From the NCBI GenBank assembly GCA_002205965.3, contig NADL03000708.1, positions 434,001 to 498,000 on the forward strand: 64,000 bases of DNA, read 5' to 3'. Shown here piece by piece: positions 33,401 to 48,100 of this stretch (the first letter of the stretch is position 1; every line of letters starts with the position of its first letter). The notes under the pieces are model-generated. The model ran no database searches and was not told where the DNA came from. It worked only from the letters and a program-made list of their open reading frames with translations. This stretch comes from Kappaphycus alvarezii. Taxonomy: Eukaryota > Rhodophyta > Florideophyceae > Gigartinales > Solieriaceae. Made by a program: the position numbers and the translations under genes.

Positions 33401-36400
33401 CAGCTCGGACTACATATTTTGAAACCACAAATTTGACACAGGAAAAGGTGATAAAGAGTCATCCATATTGTATTTCATATCTGCGGATGGACATAGAACA
33501 TTCTTCTCTCTCATATCAAAAAAGCCGACAAAATTTTTGTATTTTACATTTGAAATGTCAGGCGAAAATGAAAATAACGATCATTTATTATCAATTAAAC
33601 ACCGATGTGTGCGCACATGTAGTAACTCGAGTAAGTTGGTCGTGTACTTCAGGAAAGATCAAATTTGAGAGCAGAAATGTTTTAAATTGCACTACTTAAA
33701 GTCAGGGTATTGATAGATACAGGGTCAAATGGAAATAAAAAGTAGTATGAAGTACCAGTAAGCATCTGAGTACCGCTAAGAAGAATTCTTATTAAGTGGA
33801 AAGAGAGAAAAAATCTCTTTAGTTTGGCATGAATAAGAATTTACATCTATCTTAATGAATCTATAGTTTCATTTGAAAACTTTGCATAGGGGATAATAGT
33901 TGCAAGACTTGAGTTACACATTTTTCATGACTTCTCTGGATTTTTACCAACCTTCATAATCCCTTCCATATTTGGGATTGCGATTGTTGACATTTTTGGG
34001 GGCTTTTATTAAGAAATGTTAGCATGAAAGCTTATTTTGTTATGTTTTATTTTGCTTTGTTACATAGAAGTTTTAAGAGCAATTAGTCATCATTTAGAGT
34101 TCTTCCACCAGGAATTCCACCCGGAATTAACAATTATAATAATTCTCTCTCCGTTAATACCTTTGGATAGTTGCATATATATTATTGTCTAAAACGGCTT
34201 GCAGTCTGTATTTGGAAGCTTTTAATTACATCCTTAATTAAAAGAACAATTTTATAATTTATTATAAAATTTTGGTGGTTCTGTGAAACTACTTAATGTC
34301 AGTACGAGCTTCAACAGGACACTTACCAACCCTTTGGGTACCTTTCATCAGTGTTCGTAGTAAACTAACATTCTACATGCGTGAAATGAGTCTTATTGTA
34401 TCTCTGCCTTCCGTTCTCGAGTTTTATATCAGTTTTGAATTATTAGGTTTTTATTATTCCCATAAATAAATTATAAACCAGACTATTCAAAAAAAATGCA
34501 AACCTTAGCACTTTTCTCAGTAGTGATAGTTTTTTTGACTATTGTTAAATTTTTCGAAAAGCGAAGTTAATTATTATGTCAAAGAAGAGTATTATATTGT
34601 ATCTACTTCAAAATAATCAACCTCCATTGCTTCTTTTTATTGTTTTTATCAGTTCTTACCAGCTTTATACCCTAATTTTGCTTTTTTACATATTATTTTC
34701 GAGTTTAAGCATAATGATTGGAGTTTAGTGTAAACATGTGCGGCAATTTACGTCGAATTTCTTTTAATTTTTTTGGTCCTCTGTGATTCTTATTATTATT
34801 TTATTAGATTTTATTTATCATTTGTTCAAAAATTATACAATTGACTACGTCAAACTCTTTCAGAGACCGAAAAAATTTTCAAATTGCAAATATTTGAGCT
34901 CCCGTGTTCCTTAATATTATGTACTCCCTACAACTTTGAAGGAACTTGAATAAATCAACATGCAAAGGTACTCTGCGTTAAAATTTCCGTTTAATGCAGA
35001 ACATCCTTCTTAATTCCTTACGCTATTCTTGCCATCCTCTGAGGTCAATTTATCTCAACTTCCTATGTTTTCGAATGTTTTTTAACTTTTCAGTGGATTT
35101 CTTAAGTAATTATATTTTTAAGCTGATTAATATGAACTCAGCTGAGAATAAGTATCGAAATCCAGTGAGATTAATCGATTCTGTCGATTTAATGTGATAC
35201 ATAATACTTATCTTATGTTCATTAAAAACACATTAATTAGGAAAATGAAATAAAAGTTTGCAACTACAAAATATCATCATGATTTAATTGTTTCAAGGTA
35301 AATTTTTTTTCTCCAACTGGAATCAAATATCGCTTCACAATTTTGATTTGTAACTTAATTGTATGTAACATGGTAATTATTGCAGATAAAAGCTTTTATT
35401 CGAAGAGAAAAGCATGACACGGAAAACTTGTGCTCAATTGTGGTCTTATCAAAATATACTCTAATGATTTCTGTCTCAAACCCATACGATGACCTTTAAT
35501 AGACATTTAATAGCTTTTCCCGGATCATTTAAGCACAATTTTAGGTTGAAAATGAAAATATAGCTAATGGTAGCGAAAACCCCAGTTTTATGGAAATAAA
35601 AGAATTCAGGTATATTTTCACTGCAAGGACAAGAGAGGTTATTTTACAGCTAAACATTTCCCTATTTCCGTGATCGTTAGAGACTATTTCTTAGTTCATA
35701 CATAAATTAAGGCAAATTTGTGCTTCTTTAGCAAATTCTATGGCAAAACGTTTTTTCGTGAGTTTTCAGGCTTTCTCAAAAACTGGCTTTTTTACTTTAT
35801 CTTTCGTTAAAATTGACATAATGTCCAAATTATGCAGAAATGGTTTGAATATTGAGCTGAAAGTAAGATAATGATAAAACGTTTCACTGGACAATACGTA
35901 CTTGGAATAAAAATAGCATGGTGACCACTTCACTGGTATTCTTTGTTGTTGAAATCTAAAATAGAAGCTTCTGCCATTCTTGTGGAACGTAAACTATGTA
36001 TCAGTATTGGAGAAAAATTACTATAACGGGTCAACAGTCGGACAGAACGCTCATTGTATTTCAGGAAAGAAGTATTCAAAATGTTTTCAATTTTTAGTAT
36101 TTATCGCAAATTTGACCTGATAAAGTAGTCGAAAATAGTTTAAAATTATTCGGAATTTGTCTCTGTAACAGAATTAGTGAGGCCAAATTGCCACGCTGAA
36201 TGTGTGAACTGAGTATTATTTGATCCGTTTAGTTTCTATATTGGAAATTTTGGAGTGATCATGAGTCTCGCCCCATAAATGTCTTTCACCCAACAAGGGC
36301 TAAGTTTTGGATTTATTTTTAGCTCAAGAGAAGGTAGAAACATCTCAGATACTAAATGTTCGCATGTAATCGATGTCGCTCTAAAAGCCTGACCAGCGCC

Positions 36401-37804
36401 GATATTTTATAAATTCAGTTTTTGAAAATCGGAATAAATGATTTATATGCTCATGAAGGGGTAAAAAAAGGTCATATACATTAAGTTACTAAATTTATTT
36501 CTATTTTCATACTTCAACTATTAAATATCGCGCTTGCAGCTAGAATTAGGTCAGTTGCTCCTTACTGTAACTTAAAATCTCTCCTTCATTTCAGAAGTTT
36601 ATCTTTCAACCATATCCAATGAAAAAATCAATCAGCAGCTTTCAGAAATAATCTGCGACAGTTTGGGTAGCTGATTATTTTGAAAGCTACGGATAGATCT
36701 AATATTGGAATAATGTTAAAAATCAATATCCGGAAGTTCCGAATGATTACCAACCTACTGATCACTGTAGAATCAACCTAGTGACTCAGAATAGTACTGA
36801 TAGTTATTAATCATTAATATTTAATAGACCCCGTTGCACAACTTTAATGTCTTTTGCAATATGTTATATACTTGTAACTTAGGCTTGGATTTTCTTTTTA
36901 AGTCAATATAAAAAATCGAGAAATTTTTTGAATTTTCAGTAAAATTTGAAGGTGTGCTTATTTGTGCTATCGAAGAGCAGTTGTTTTTATTTTAAGTTTT
37001 TATTTAGAATTTCTTTAAAGCCCAAAAACATTTGGCTGTGATAATAGTACTGAAATTTTCTTTTGGATATAAGAATTATTCAATTACTCCATTGTACTCA
37101 GAGATTCATCTACTTTTTACCTTTGTGCTTGTATGGCTCATTCAGTTATCACTATTTTAATAAAAAAAATTGGAACCATAAATTTTCTAATTCTACTATC
37201 CCTCTAAATAGAAATAAATGACTCTTAAGGCAGTGAGGCGGATCAACTACATAAAGAAATAGGGATTTCAAGTGGTCGGTGATAAGCAACGTTATTCAAA
37301 CATTTCGTACTTATGGAGAATTTCAAATTTTCGGAAGCAGTCTATGAGACAGAAAATATATTGAAGGTAGGAAATGATTGCACGATATATTTTGTTCTCA
37401 GCTTAGCATTTTAATTAGATACCCATTTATTTTTGAAAAAATATTGCTGTATAAATTGATAGGCAACTCATCATTTAGATCAATAATTGTTCAGGTCGTT
37501 ACAAATGCACTTGAAGTGTCGAGAAATCTGAAAATTACTTGGAGTTAAAATAATTGAAACTAGCAGATCCGCTATGAAATTAATTATATATTTTCATCTC
37601 ATATAAATTACTATCATTAATCATTATAAAATCCGGCTAACATCTTCAACTTAATTTTAGGAGGTTGTAATACAAAAATTAAATACTAAATTTCATTATG
37701 ATGCAAAATGTTACTGCTCTCGGATTCAGGAGGTGCTTACCCATCTGTTCCTATGAGACTTGTGTTGAGAAAGTCCTGACAGAGTTAATTAACTGCAAGA
37801 AATG
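30491..37804. other. AT-rich, gene-free as far as I can see
   Basis: The GC content of sampled lines is about 25-35%. Frames such as 33151-33699 (182 residues) have no motif, carry skewed composition and start and end without promoter or poly(A) cues that I can support. Confidence 0.5.
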
Positions 37805-38036
37805 CTACTATATTATTTTGAAATTTTAATTCTATTGTTTCTCCTGTTTAGAAGAACTAAAAAATTCGAAAAATCCAGACTAAGTTACTATAAATCATGT
37901 CAGGGGCCGCATTGAGGCCACTACTATATTATTTTGAAATTTTAATTCTATTGTTTCTCCTGTTTAGAATAACTAAAAAATTCGAAAAATTCAGACTAAG
38001 TTACTATAAATCATGTCAGGGGCCGCATTGAGGCCA
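37805..38036 (+). repeat. 116-bp perfect-phase tandem duplication
   Basis: Two head-to-tail copies (37805-37920 and 37921-38036) differ at only two positions. Each ends in the GC-richer string GGGGCCGCATTGAGGCCA, which stands out in AT-rich surroundings. The near identity means a recent duplication. Confidence 0.95.
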
Positions 38037-41000
38037 GAAACACTCTCATCGCCCATCATGAAATTTTCTGACCCAAAGATACTACTTAAGGGGAGAAATA
38101 ATTTCCCTGAACCTAAAATTGAGTCATCAGCGCAAACTTAGATACTTCGGATCTCATTCTTGTCGCCTTTTCTTAAAGAAAGAAAGAGATGCATAATTTG
38201 GTTTGCCAATTAAGTAATAAAACGCTTCATTCTACATCCACCACAGTTTCTACAATTTCTCTGCTGAAACGTGATTTAAAGGAAGTCTAGTACTTTCAAG
38301 AACCGAGAACGAGAAGAAAAGTTTAGTTACAGCTTAATTATGGACAGTTCCTAAAGGAAAACCATCTAAATCTATAGAACAGCCATTTCTCAACATTTCA
38401 AAGTGCCTTCGGGTGGTTAAATTTCTATTTTCTCTGTATTCACCAGAAATCATTTCAAAGTAATTTTTCCTGATTTAAAGTAGAGATCTCAGTTGTAATT
38501 TAAACTTATTATTATGGACGTTAACTAATGAGTTCTTATCCCCATAAATAAGATTCTAAGCTAAAGTTTTCAGCTTTAGATTTTTTATATATCCGATTAA
38601 TATATGTAGCCTGTTCAGATTTCAAAAACTTTATTCTATTTGGTTTGCCTTTCCAGGAAAGGTAGCCTTTTCGTGAGTAAATTTATTAATAGTGTCAGCG
38701 CATTTGTCTTGTTTCCAATATACACTAAAGATCGACATGATAATCACACATAGCTCATTCAAAATATTTTCTAGGCTTTTGAAAGTACGAATGACAACAA
38801 TGATGTTTTTTCTACGAAAAAAATTGATGAATTGTTAAAAATGAGCCTGAATAACTCAAAATAAAACCAGTGTAACTAAAAGTGTTCCGGAAAGTACATT
38901 TTCAGTTTTTTTTAATACCTTTGAAAAACTGTACAAGGTCATTGGGAAATTAAATCCAACGAGTGATAATTCTTCATTTTTCTATTTATATACTATTTTC
39001 ATCCATGTCCCTTACTACTAATGTTTAAAAACGTGTACCTCACTTAACTTAACTCGAGAAATCTTTAAAACCCCTGAAAATTCTTCTGTTCTACAAAACA
39101 TAGAACCGCATAAAAATAATATCCGAGAGAAAAGTAACTATGGGACAGTGACGAGTGGTCACATATGCTGTAGACTATTTTAGCCACTAGAAAATATTTC
39201 AGATATTCCGGATTTTCTTTTACTACATGATAACATTTTTTGTTGTAGACGTATGGTGTTGGCCTAATTTCAGTTGAGTTCGATAATGGTTAGTTGTGAA
39301 TTCGTGCTACATAGAAAGAACCTGCACCTTCAGTGAAAAACCTTCCACCGATTTTTGCAGCAGGATCTGAAGTGTAGTTTGATGATTTATTCTGAGTACG
39401 CCATGACTTTTTCAGAGGCTCTCTATAGTAATTTTTCAATAGTGACAAGAAATTTCGGGATAAACATTTCCTTGCATACACTGAAGAACTTTCTGCTGTA
39501 CAAATTTGATAACAATTTTTAATTATTCAACGTAGATTTCGTCATTTGCTGTTAAAAAAATCTTTCAATTATTTGAAAGTTTTGTAATGCATTTTGGGCC
39601 GAAGATTTGCGTGTACCATATATTTCCAAAAACAAGTAAAAAAAAATTGAATGGCTTGGTAGGTTCCTTTCAAGACTTTCTGTACTTAAAATAATATTGT
39701 TCTCATTTTTTTCTTATTTCTTTGAGTTTATTACTCAGAAAATAGTGTATAAAAGGATCATGATTCATTTTTCCGTAAACTAGTTGCAATTTAAGCAATG
39801 AAGACAAATTTATGAAGACAAATTTTAACGACAATTTTTCATCTTTGTTACATTCTCAACAGTAAAATTCGATCTCTTACATGTATAAATGGTCTGGGAA
39901 TAATTTGTAGTTCTTCTTTGACGATTTATCAGGCCATAAAAATGTTTCAGAAGTAGATGGCGAACCTAATCACGTCGCTTGATGCTTTAGTCCACAAATC
40001 GCGCTCCTGGGTATTAATCCTTTCGTAAAAGCACAATTATGGGTACCTTTTCTTGCAAGTTGGTGGGTTATAAGCGATACTGAGAAGGGTTTCAGACCTT
40101 TTCCCTCTGTCAGGGAGTTGTGTACTACATTTGTTGAAGTTAGCCGTATTTTTTTTCTTCTCACAGATCCTGATGTGCGAGTACTATGAACCTATCAATG
40201 ACTAATCTCAATCAAAAGACCAGAAATTAATTCCATATAGCAGCAAACGGAAAAATTTAATCTTTTACTCAAATTAATGGTTTTATATTAAGTACTCTTG
40301 AACCCATCTGCAGCGCTTTGCACTAACTATACCTTGTTTAATGTTGATATATTAAAGTTATTCAAAACTTTTGATTAAACTAAAGATTACCAGCAAGGCC
40401 ACTGTGTTAATAGCTAACTAAGTTATCGCTTATTTGAAATACATGATTCAAAACAAGATAGTGACTACCTCGTTGACGAAAAAAACAAGTGAAAAAAAAA
40501 AGATAATTCCAGCAGCTTTGTTTTTTATGGCTGCTCCAATAGGTTGTTTATCCAGAGTCCATCTCATCGAACAAACTATTTCCTTACTTTTACAGCATTT
40601 TAACAATGTTTACTCCAATGATAAGCACGTTTGATTAATGAGGTTGCGTATATTGTCCATAAAAGTTTTATTCGATGTATTCCGGATTTATTTGCTAGTT
40701 TCTTGCGTCTAATGCTTACTGTTACCCTATCTAGGTCCATTTTTGGATTTCTATAGCCTTTTCATATTCCTTAATAGGTCTAAATTTTGAATTTGAACCT
40801 CTTGACTCGCTTCAGATGCCTTATGTACAAATTGAAAGTCGAATAAAGTATGAAAAGGATCAATACATCCTCTTTTCGTGGAAAACGGCCATATATTGAC
40901 TTTGGGTGCAAAACTTTCTACTTTGATACTAGTATCCCATATTTAGTCCCAACTGTTTCAAATTACGATCTCTTTCTTGTTCCTCCAGATCCGAAGGATG

Positions 41001-44000
41001 CTATATCCTCAAGAAATAGCTCTAAAAGCTGACTCAAGTCTTTAGGGTTATTTTTCTTGCTGTCCCAGTGTGTCTCACATGATTTATTTCTAATGAATCT
41101 TTTGTTTTCGAATTTTTGTAATTCTGGGTGTTAGCTGCCATCTTGATGCTGAGAACTATCCTTGAAATGAGAAAAAGGCATTTCATTCTTTTTAGATTAA
41201 TCTTGATGGTATGCATCAATCAATATTATCTGTGGAGTGTCTTCGCCAAAAATAAAACCACTCATTATTCCTCAAATCCTTGCATGAAAGTAGCTTCGAA
41301 AAAATCTCGCTCGTAAACAGTACATGGGGCAAATTTTTCAAACTTTTCCTCCGAAAATGGACCAGAGCCCCATAGAAATGGGATTTATAATTCACTCTAG
41401 GGATTTATTTGATCTTACCTTTTGCTTTGACAATGAAGGGCACACGATAAAGCATAGCATTTGTACTCAAACTTTTCGTTTCTTTCGCCTGGTCAGCCGG
41501 GGAAAATAAAGCAACCTTTTCGTCTTAACGACACAATTCAATATAAACTTTAAAATGAATTCCTTTTGAGCTTCAAACTTATCGAAAAAATAAAGAATAA
41601 GTATCCGGGCTCTCTAAGTTGTACTTTGTGCGTTTTTGGCTCATTATAATTCTTTTTGATTGAAATTATTTAAATTGAATCTCTCATCACTTATAAAAGC
41701 AAGAACGCAAAATAATTCAGTCAATTAATGAGTCAATATTTTCTTATGCAATTCATCGATTCACTGAAACCTTTTAGTACCTTTGCATGTACTGCTTCCT
41801 ATTCCGCCCATTTAAAATAATTTTTTATCACAAATGTGTACATATCCGCGCTACTTGTAATGGATGTCAGTGAAGTGGAATCTTCAACCTTTTGCTTTTT
41901 TCAGGCGGAAGAATAAAGATTCTTTCTCATACTAAATCTTTATAACTCCAATTTTTGTTGATGATTGGTACATTCCCCTGCTTCAATATTTGAATAAACA
42001 TCTGTTTGATCGAATTTGGTTCTCCGCAGACACACATGTCATCATCACTCACCTCTCGAGACTGCACCTAGCATTAATTCATTCGTCCGCAACTGAGTTT
42101 TTCAACCTCATGAAACCCTCACATCTGGAGGGATACACTCCAGAGACATTGAGAGTTCCGCAAGAATTCTTGATAAGTTATGACCTGTCATATCATAAGA
42201 ACAATCTATCATATCTCCACTCTATTTCTTGTTACCCTCGCTGCAGGAAATTTTATTTCTAATGACGGAATACTCCTTCTTACAATTTCAATGAATGGAG
42301 CTCCTATATTTCGTATATTTCAGCTGAAGGTACTACATTCTCTGCTGCTCAATTTCGTAACAGTATTTCCACATAGAAATTATGGAGATCAATATCAATT
42401 CTAGGCCGCAATTTTAACTTAAGTTCCCCGCTCTGATCCTGTTGAATGAAGGTTTTGAACTTTGTGATGACTTCATTCATCTTGCCCTCTTTTCGCATAT
42501 TGTATTCAAAAGAGCCATAAATGATTCCAACTCAAGCTTTGAACTGGCAGAAATCTTCTAGAAACTGTTACGAAGAAATTACAGATTCAAACCGCAATCA
42601 AATACTCACATGAATAAACAAGGGATAAAATATGCCTTCTATAACTTTTCTGGAGTCAATATCTACAGTTCAGACTGCACACTTCAGACTATAAACATCG
42701 GCTAATTATTACTTTTTCAGACTCGCCATTCGCAAGCAACCATTATTTCGTCAAAAAAAACCATTGTGTACTGTATTTATCGCCTATAAAGAACAAATAT
42801 AAGCCTCTGTATCCTTTAAAATACAATAATTGAGGCTAGTCTCAAGTTTTGCTATGTCCGAAGATAAGCTCATGCCTTTTGTGATATTTTCGGTATCTCT
42901 TCATTGCCTTCCCGAAATACTTGGAGACAATTTGTATTCAACCAATCGAAGTCAAATTGCTAACCAACAGAAAAATCTTGTTAATTTATGTAGAAGTGTT
43001 GAAGGATGCATGAGAAACGAACAATGCTTCAAAATTACTCTTTAAGATAAGCTTTTTGGGACTGGAAACACCGAACGTTGGATTCTTTCAAAGCAGCGGA
43101 ATCATCGAAGATAGACTCACCAATTCTACGATCGGAGCTATTTCTGGAATTTTAAAAGGAAAATAATTTATATATTGAAATAAAAATCTTCAATATAGAC
43201 AGAACAAATAACATGAAAGATCATTTGTTCATAAAATAACGACAAAATTTATTGCAAAAATCTTATCTGTGACATGACGTTTTGTCAAAGGACCAGTGCA
43301 GAGCCTGAGATAGCTAACACTCAACTCGATTCTGAACTAATCAGCCGAGACTGAGATGAGCCCGATATTACTATTGATGAAAACGCTATGATCAGCAAAC
43401 TAAAGGCTCTATTATATCAATTAAACGAATGAAATGCAGTATTTGAATCTCCTTGCCCATCATAATGCTTCATTTGTCTGCTTCTTATGTAGCAACACAT
43501 TTTTGGTTGGTTCCAGAAAGAATTTTCACAATCATTAACGTACAAAATTTTAATCCTGCTCGATATTTACGCAAATGTACCTCAACTGTCTCTCTTTTTG
43601 TCTATAACAACTCCTTCCTTCGGTTTCCGTAACTTGCATCCACTAGGTTGAAAATTGAAAAATTATTCATTCAAGATGCTCTTTCGTTATAGAAGGTACA
43701 TATTTTCACAATTCTCAGTATTTTTCGCATTTCATCAACATACTACGAGCACCTGGAACAAAAAAACGGCTTTCCCTAGGTTTTTGCAACATAATTACTG
43801 AAATATTGGAATATTTCGGACCTCATCTGTTGAGTTTTTCCCCTGCCTCTGTCTTACTCAGCGGAGGCCTATGATGCTAGGAATTAGATCATTATCTAAA
43901 AATTCGCAGTTAACTGGATCTATTTCTCAATTGGATCCATCCATATTCATTAAACTCCCGTCTACTTTGTAACGATTATTTGCAGCTACGATAGCGCGGG

Positions 44001-45083
44001 CTAGAGACCCTTTTCTCCGCTTAAATTTTGAATTAATCAACTTTGAGTTAATCAGTTCACACATATGTATTATTAATTGCCTATTCTTTTACCTAAAACT
44101 ACTATTCAACTCTGGTCTCAGCTTCCTTACTCACGCGTTCCATAACCATCTTAAATTACTTTTTCACCTCTTCTTTATCCCTATCATCCACTCCCAACGA
44201 GTTGTTTAATCGCTTAAGGCCGATTTTCGACTTGAATCATCACTTACGGTATAATAAATTCGCTCTCCCTGTTTCTTTTTTCGCTCCGATTCCTCAACTC
44301 CTGGGGACGCTCCTCATCACAGCTGTGAGGAAACGACATATCTTTAGATTCTTCGCCACATCTCCTCAAACATCGCCATGTTTGACATCTTTGTATGTCT
44401 CTCGTGTCTTCTTACCACTTTTTGAAATGTTCAAGTGCTGTTTTCAGAGTCTAACGGGATTTAAAAATTCGGAATTTGGAGGTGCATTAGAAAGACATGT
44501 AAACCAGCTCGTCAGTAATTGTACGTTGCCCTTCATCAAGCCGCTGAAGTTTGTTTGCATAAATGCTATTTGGGACTATCTTATGGTCCCTGTGATTCTT
44601 TTTGAATGGGGTCAGTCTGCCTAAATGCGTTTAATGTATCAATTCGCTAAAAAAAACCCAACACATATCTCTGCCTGGTGAATTAATATCTGCAGAATGA
44701 TCTAGATTATTTTACTGGTCTTGGATATCCCAAAAAGTTAGCGCCAAGGACTTTTTTGATTAGTTCGGGGAGATTTAGAGCACAGCCTCTGGTGGGGAGA
44801 AATGGGTAAATTGGTAAAAATTGTGAAACATGTTCTACTCTCATGAGTTAAAGAAATTTTTGGCTCTTTGATAATTTTCCTTGTTTTTTGTCTTTATCAT
44901 TTTCCAATGCATTAAATTGACACAAAAAACTCTTATCTTTCCATCTACCACAACTGCAACCGAGATTTATCCGAAGAAGACATGGAACAAATTTCGGTGA
45001 AAAAGAAAATCCGGGAACTACTTGCATCTTCATCTAAATAGAAGATTAATTGAAGAGTAGAGAGTGGGTCGGTTCCATAAAAC
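38037..45083. other. AT-rich, no gene recognised
   Basis: Frames such as 41990-42262 and 44202-44624 have no recognisable domain. Composition rises towards normal GC near 44.1-45 kb, which marks the right edge of the AT-rich block. Confidence 0.5.
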
Positions 45084-45760
45084 ATGGAGAACTTTGGTCT
45101 GGGTATTGAAGAGGCTGTACTTCGTGCCATCCATCAATGCTTCGTTGACAACCTATCCTACAGCGATTTGACGCTTAAGCTTTATTACCATATGTTTCTG
45201 TCACTCTATTGGCCATTTTTTAACTCATCTGTAGTCCGTGGTAGCTACTTGAAGCAAGAGCCCGAAACGAACGGTAAACTTGGCATTCATTCTATTCTTG
45301 AAATAACCGCGGCGCGTCGTATCCTGGCCTATTGGATTTTCTTTGATGAAGTGAATGAGAGCTTAGGTTTGTCAAAGGCGACTGTTGAGGCATATCTACT
45401 GCGATTCTGCGACGCTGTTGCCGCTATGCTAAGTGAAGAGTACATCCGAGCATTAAATGATGATTATCACCGTTGCATGTTAAAGACCTCGGAATAGGAT
45501 TTGTAAAGCGTTCATGCTTTCTGCTATGCAACTTTGATCTAGTCCTTGCAAACATAAGCCTACGCCCTGGTCAATTCAATGTCCTCTGCCGCGAATAGTT
45601 GAGACAATGCCTGGTGCAGTTACTTGCAGGTGATTTAGAAGACATTTTGATCGATTGAGCTGATGAGCTTGTGTCTTACTTGGGTCTGTTGTGTGCGAAA
45701 GAAGGGATATGAGGAAAATATCTGGATTTTTTTTAGCTGCATAGTGTGTTTTATGACCTA
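45084..45760 (+). pseudogene. PIF/Harbinger-like transposase N-terminus, broken
   Basis: The open frame 45084-45497 (137 residues) reads RGSYLKQEP, then KLGIHSILEITAARRILAYW, LGLSKATVEAYLLRFCDAV and EEYIRALNDDYHRCMLK. This matches the N-terminal helix-turn-helix part of plant-type PIF/Harbinger transposases (DDE_Tnp_4 group). After 45497 the frame changes, and a weak KHKPTPWSIQ segment stands where the family has a KNCP-x-AW block. The catalytic region is not readable further. It differs from the HARBI1-like remnant at 16 kb. Confidence 0.55.
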
Positions 45761-47563
45761 CGTTGATTTCTCTGCTCGAAGTATTGTTACCAGTATCTAA
45801 AGTATGAACTGTTTCGCTTTTCCTCCGAAAGTCTCCCTTCCGGCAAATAGCATACTGTAAAGTAGTGTGGGTGCTGCAAGGCTATTCAATTGATTCAAAT
45901 ATCCCGAATTTGGCACAGATAACTCAGCCCATCGCACCAAATTTTAGTATGCTTCAGGTACAAAGATTAGTGGGTGGAATAACATCTTTATTCATTAGTT
46001 TTGTTCACGACGGAGTTGTTTCAAGGCCTGGACTCTGGAGGAGATAGTACATACGTCATCCTCGCTGGCTGATATGGCACAATTACGTTCATCAGGAGAT
46101 AAAAGTAGTAGTATTGATGTTTTGTCGTTATAGATTGGGACAAAACAGATTTTATCGTATTATATCTTGATTTTCTGTCTCACTTGCGGTGAGAATTAAA
46201 CATTCCCTAGTGCAAGTTCCAACGCATTCTTACGTACTTTGGCCAGCACTATACTTTTTACTGAACTCGTCCTTTTCTCGGTATGTCTGTACTGCAGTCT
46301 AAAGATTGCTTAAGTAATGCGATAATGTAGCTGTAGTGCACGACGGGTGTTTCAAGTGCACTCAAAGATCAGATACGGAGGTGACGACTAAATGCTAAAA
46401 TTTGGAGAAGGGAGAGTTCAATACTGCGCGGAGCCTAGAAAGATCACTGCGTGGGATTTTCACATGATTATGAACAGTGTTAAGTCCAACTCTAAATTTA
46501 GCTCTGGAAATAAAGAAGCGATAAAATCATCATCCGAGTCTCTTATTCGTTTGACTCATTCAAAGAGCGTTATGATACCAATATGTAGGGTCACATCATG
46601 GAGGCAGGTCTGTTAATGACGTTATGTGGAGTTTTTTGAAAGTGCGATAGAAATGACTGCTATTTTATCGGCTGGAGTAAGGTCTAATACTGAAACGGGA
46701 AGGCGTTTGTGCACTTCTTTTGTAATTTATTCATGCTAAAAGTGGTCGTTGCTGTCGGAAAAATCGTAACACTGGATAGTCCTTGACCCAACTGCGAAGT
46801 TTCATAGCTATCATACAGCTATAGTGTCTGTGTATTGATAGACTTTTGTGATGTTCTGTGCTCACTTGGGCACCCGCACGTATATCCGTCGATGAGATGC
46901 TGCATGAAGCATATGTGCTCAGGTAGGTCCGACAATGATCTCCCCTTTACCGGGAAGCGAACTCCGAGTACTCATCTACTTCTTATTGATCAAGAAAGCA
47001 ATAAGGATCTCATTGTGTGTTCCTCTTTGTTCTATAGTGGTTGAGCCACGTAGAACCTCTACTATAATAAAAGTAGCCCGTTGTTTGACAATCCGAATGG
47101 TAAGAGGACACAGTCATCAGGGAATCCACACGGAGCTCTACCCTTTCACTCTTGCTTTTTTATTCTCCTTTATCTCATTTATCCTATATCTCTACCTTTA
47201 TTCCACCACTCAAGAATACGTCTTCAGCCAAAAAGAGCTGGTTTTTAACACTTTCCTACATCCTTCCTCATCTTTGTAGATGCCGTGGTTCGACAACTTT
47301 TAGATCAAGAGTCTGCGACTGGTTTAGAGTGCCTCGATGGTTGAGGTTTGAATCTGTTTAATGAATCTGCATTTTTGGACGTGAAATTACGTCGGTATGA
47401 AATGCCAGAGAGCGGCGCTGGTTCATATAGTGGCCATAGCCTGTGATACTTTGCACGATGACGCGACTTTGTTAATCGTGTTGCATTTAGCCTCCAAGTA
47501 ATGCCGGCGCTAATTGTTTCCACCGGACGCCTGCATTTGTAGTTGATCTCTGAATACTGTACT
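45761..47563. other. No gene recognised
   Basis: Several short frames occur without motifs. The rest of the transposase remnant may lie within the first few hundred bases. Confidence 0.4.
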
Positions 47564-47568
47564 CTCCG

Positions 47569-47886
47569 TGTGAGTATTGCATTGGCACTACCTGATCGGT
47601 ATTTGCAGAGACCCTCGTGCACCCCAAGTGAACTCGCAAGTGGCTCCTTTTTTGGTTGCAGGTACACACCAGGTTGGTGTGTCGGCAACGGGAGTAGTAT
47701 ACATCGTACTGTCCCTGCTCCGAGTAGCAGAACATGCAAAAAGACAAATTATATTTAGGCTAGAACCCTTTTCGTGCGATTGCAACACCCTCGGAAGTCG
47801 ATGAGCAACAGATAAAACACTACCGGATTTTTGTAGTCTCTCGTTCATCAAAGCCCCACTTCTGTTAGGAAATCAGTGGAATAACA
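47569..47886 (+). repeat. Old copia LTR, left
   Basis: It begins TGTGAGTATTGCATTGGC and ends ATAACA. It aligns over its full length with 52766-53086. Confidence 0.85.
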
Positions 47887-48100
47887 TTGCAATCTGTCCT
47901 GATTTTCTTTCCTTAAAAAAACCTCAACTGCTCCGCCCACCTCACCACCACCACCCATCCCATTATCTTTCAACCTCAAGATCAATATTAAGATTGGAAT
48001 TTGCTTTTGTTGTGAACAACTCGAGACCCAAAGATTTCTACTCCTACGAATGCAGCTAGCCCTACCCCCGGCAAATATTTCCAGTGAGACCCTGTAGAGT

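Noticed and set aside
33151-33699. 182-residue open frame in the AT-rich block
   Set aside because: The composition mirrors the AT-rich DNA, there is no motif or domain, and it stands alone; chance frame.
23800-45000. Organelle DNA insert as the explanation of the AT-rich block
   Set aside because: I recognise no plastid or mitochondrial gene in any frame, and the block holds a copia scrap and MITEs; kept only as one option in the findings.
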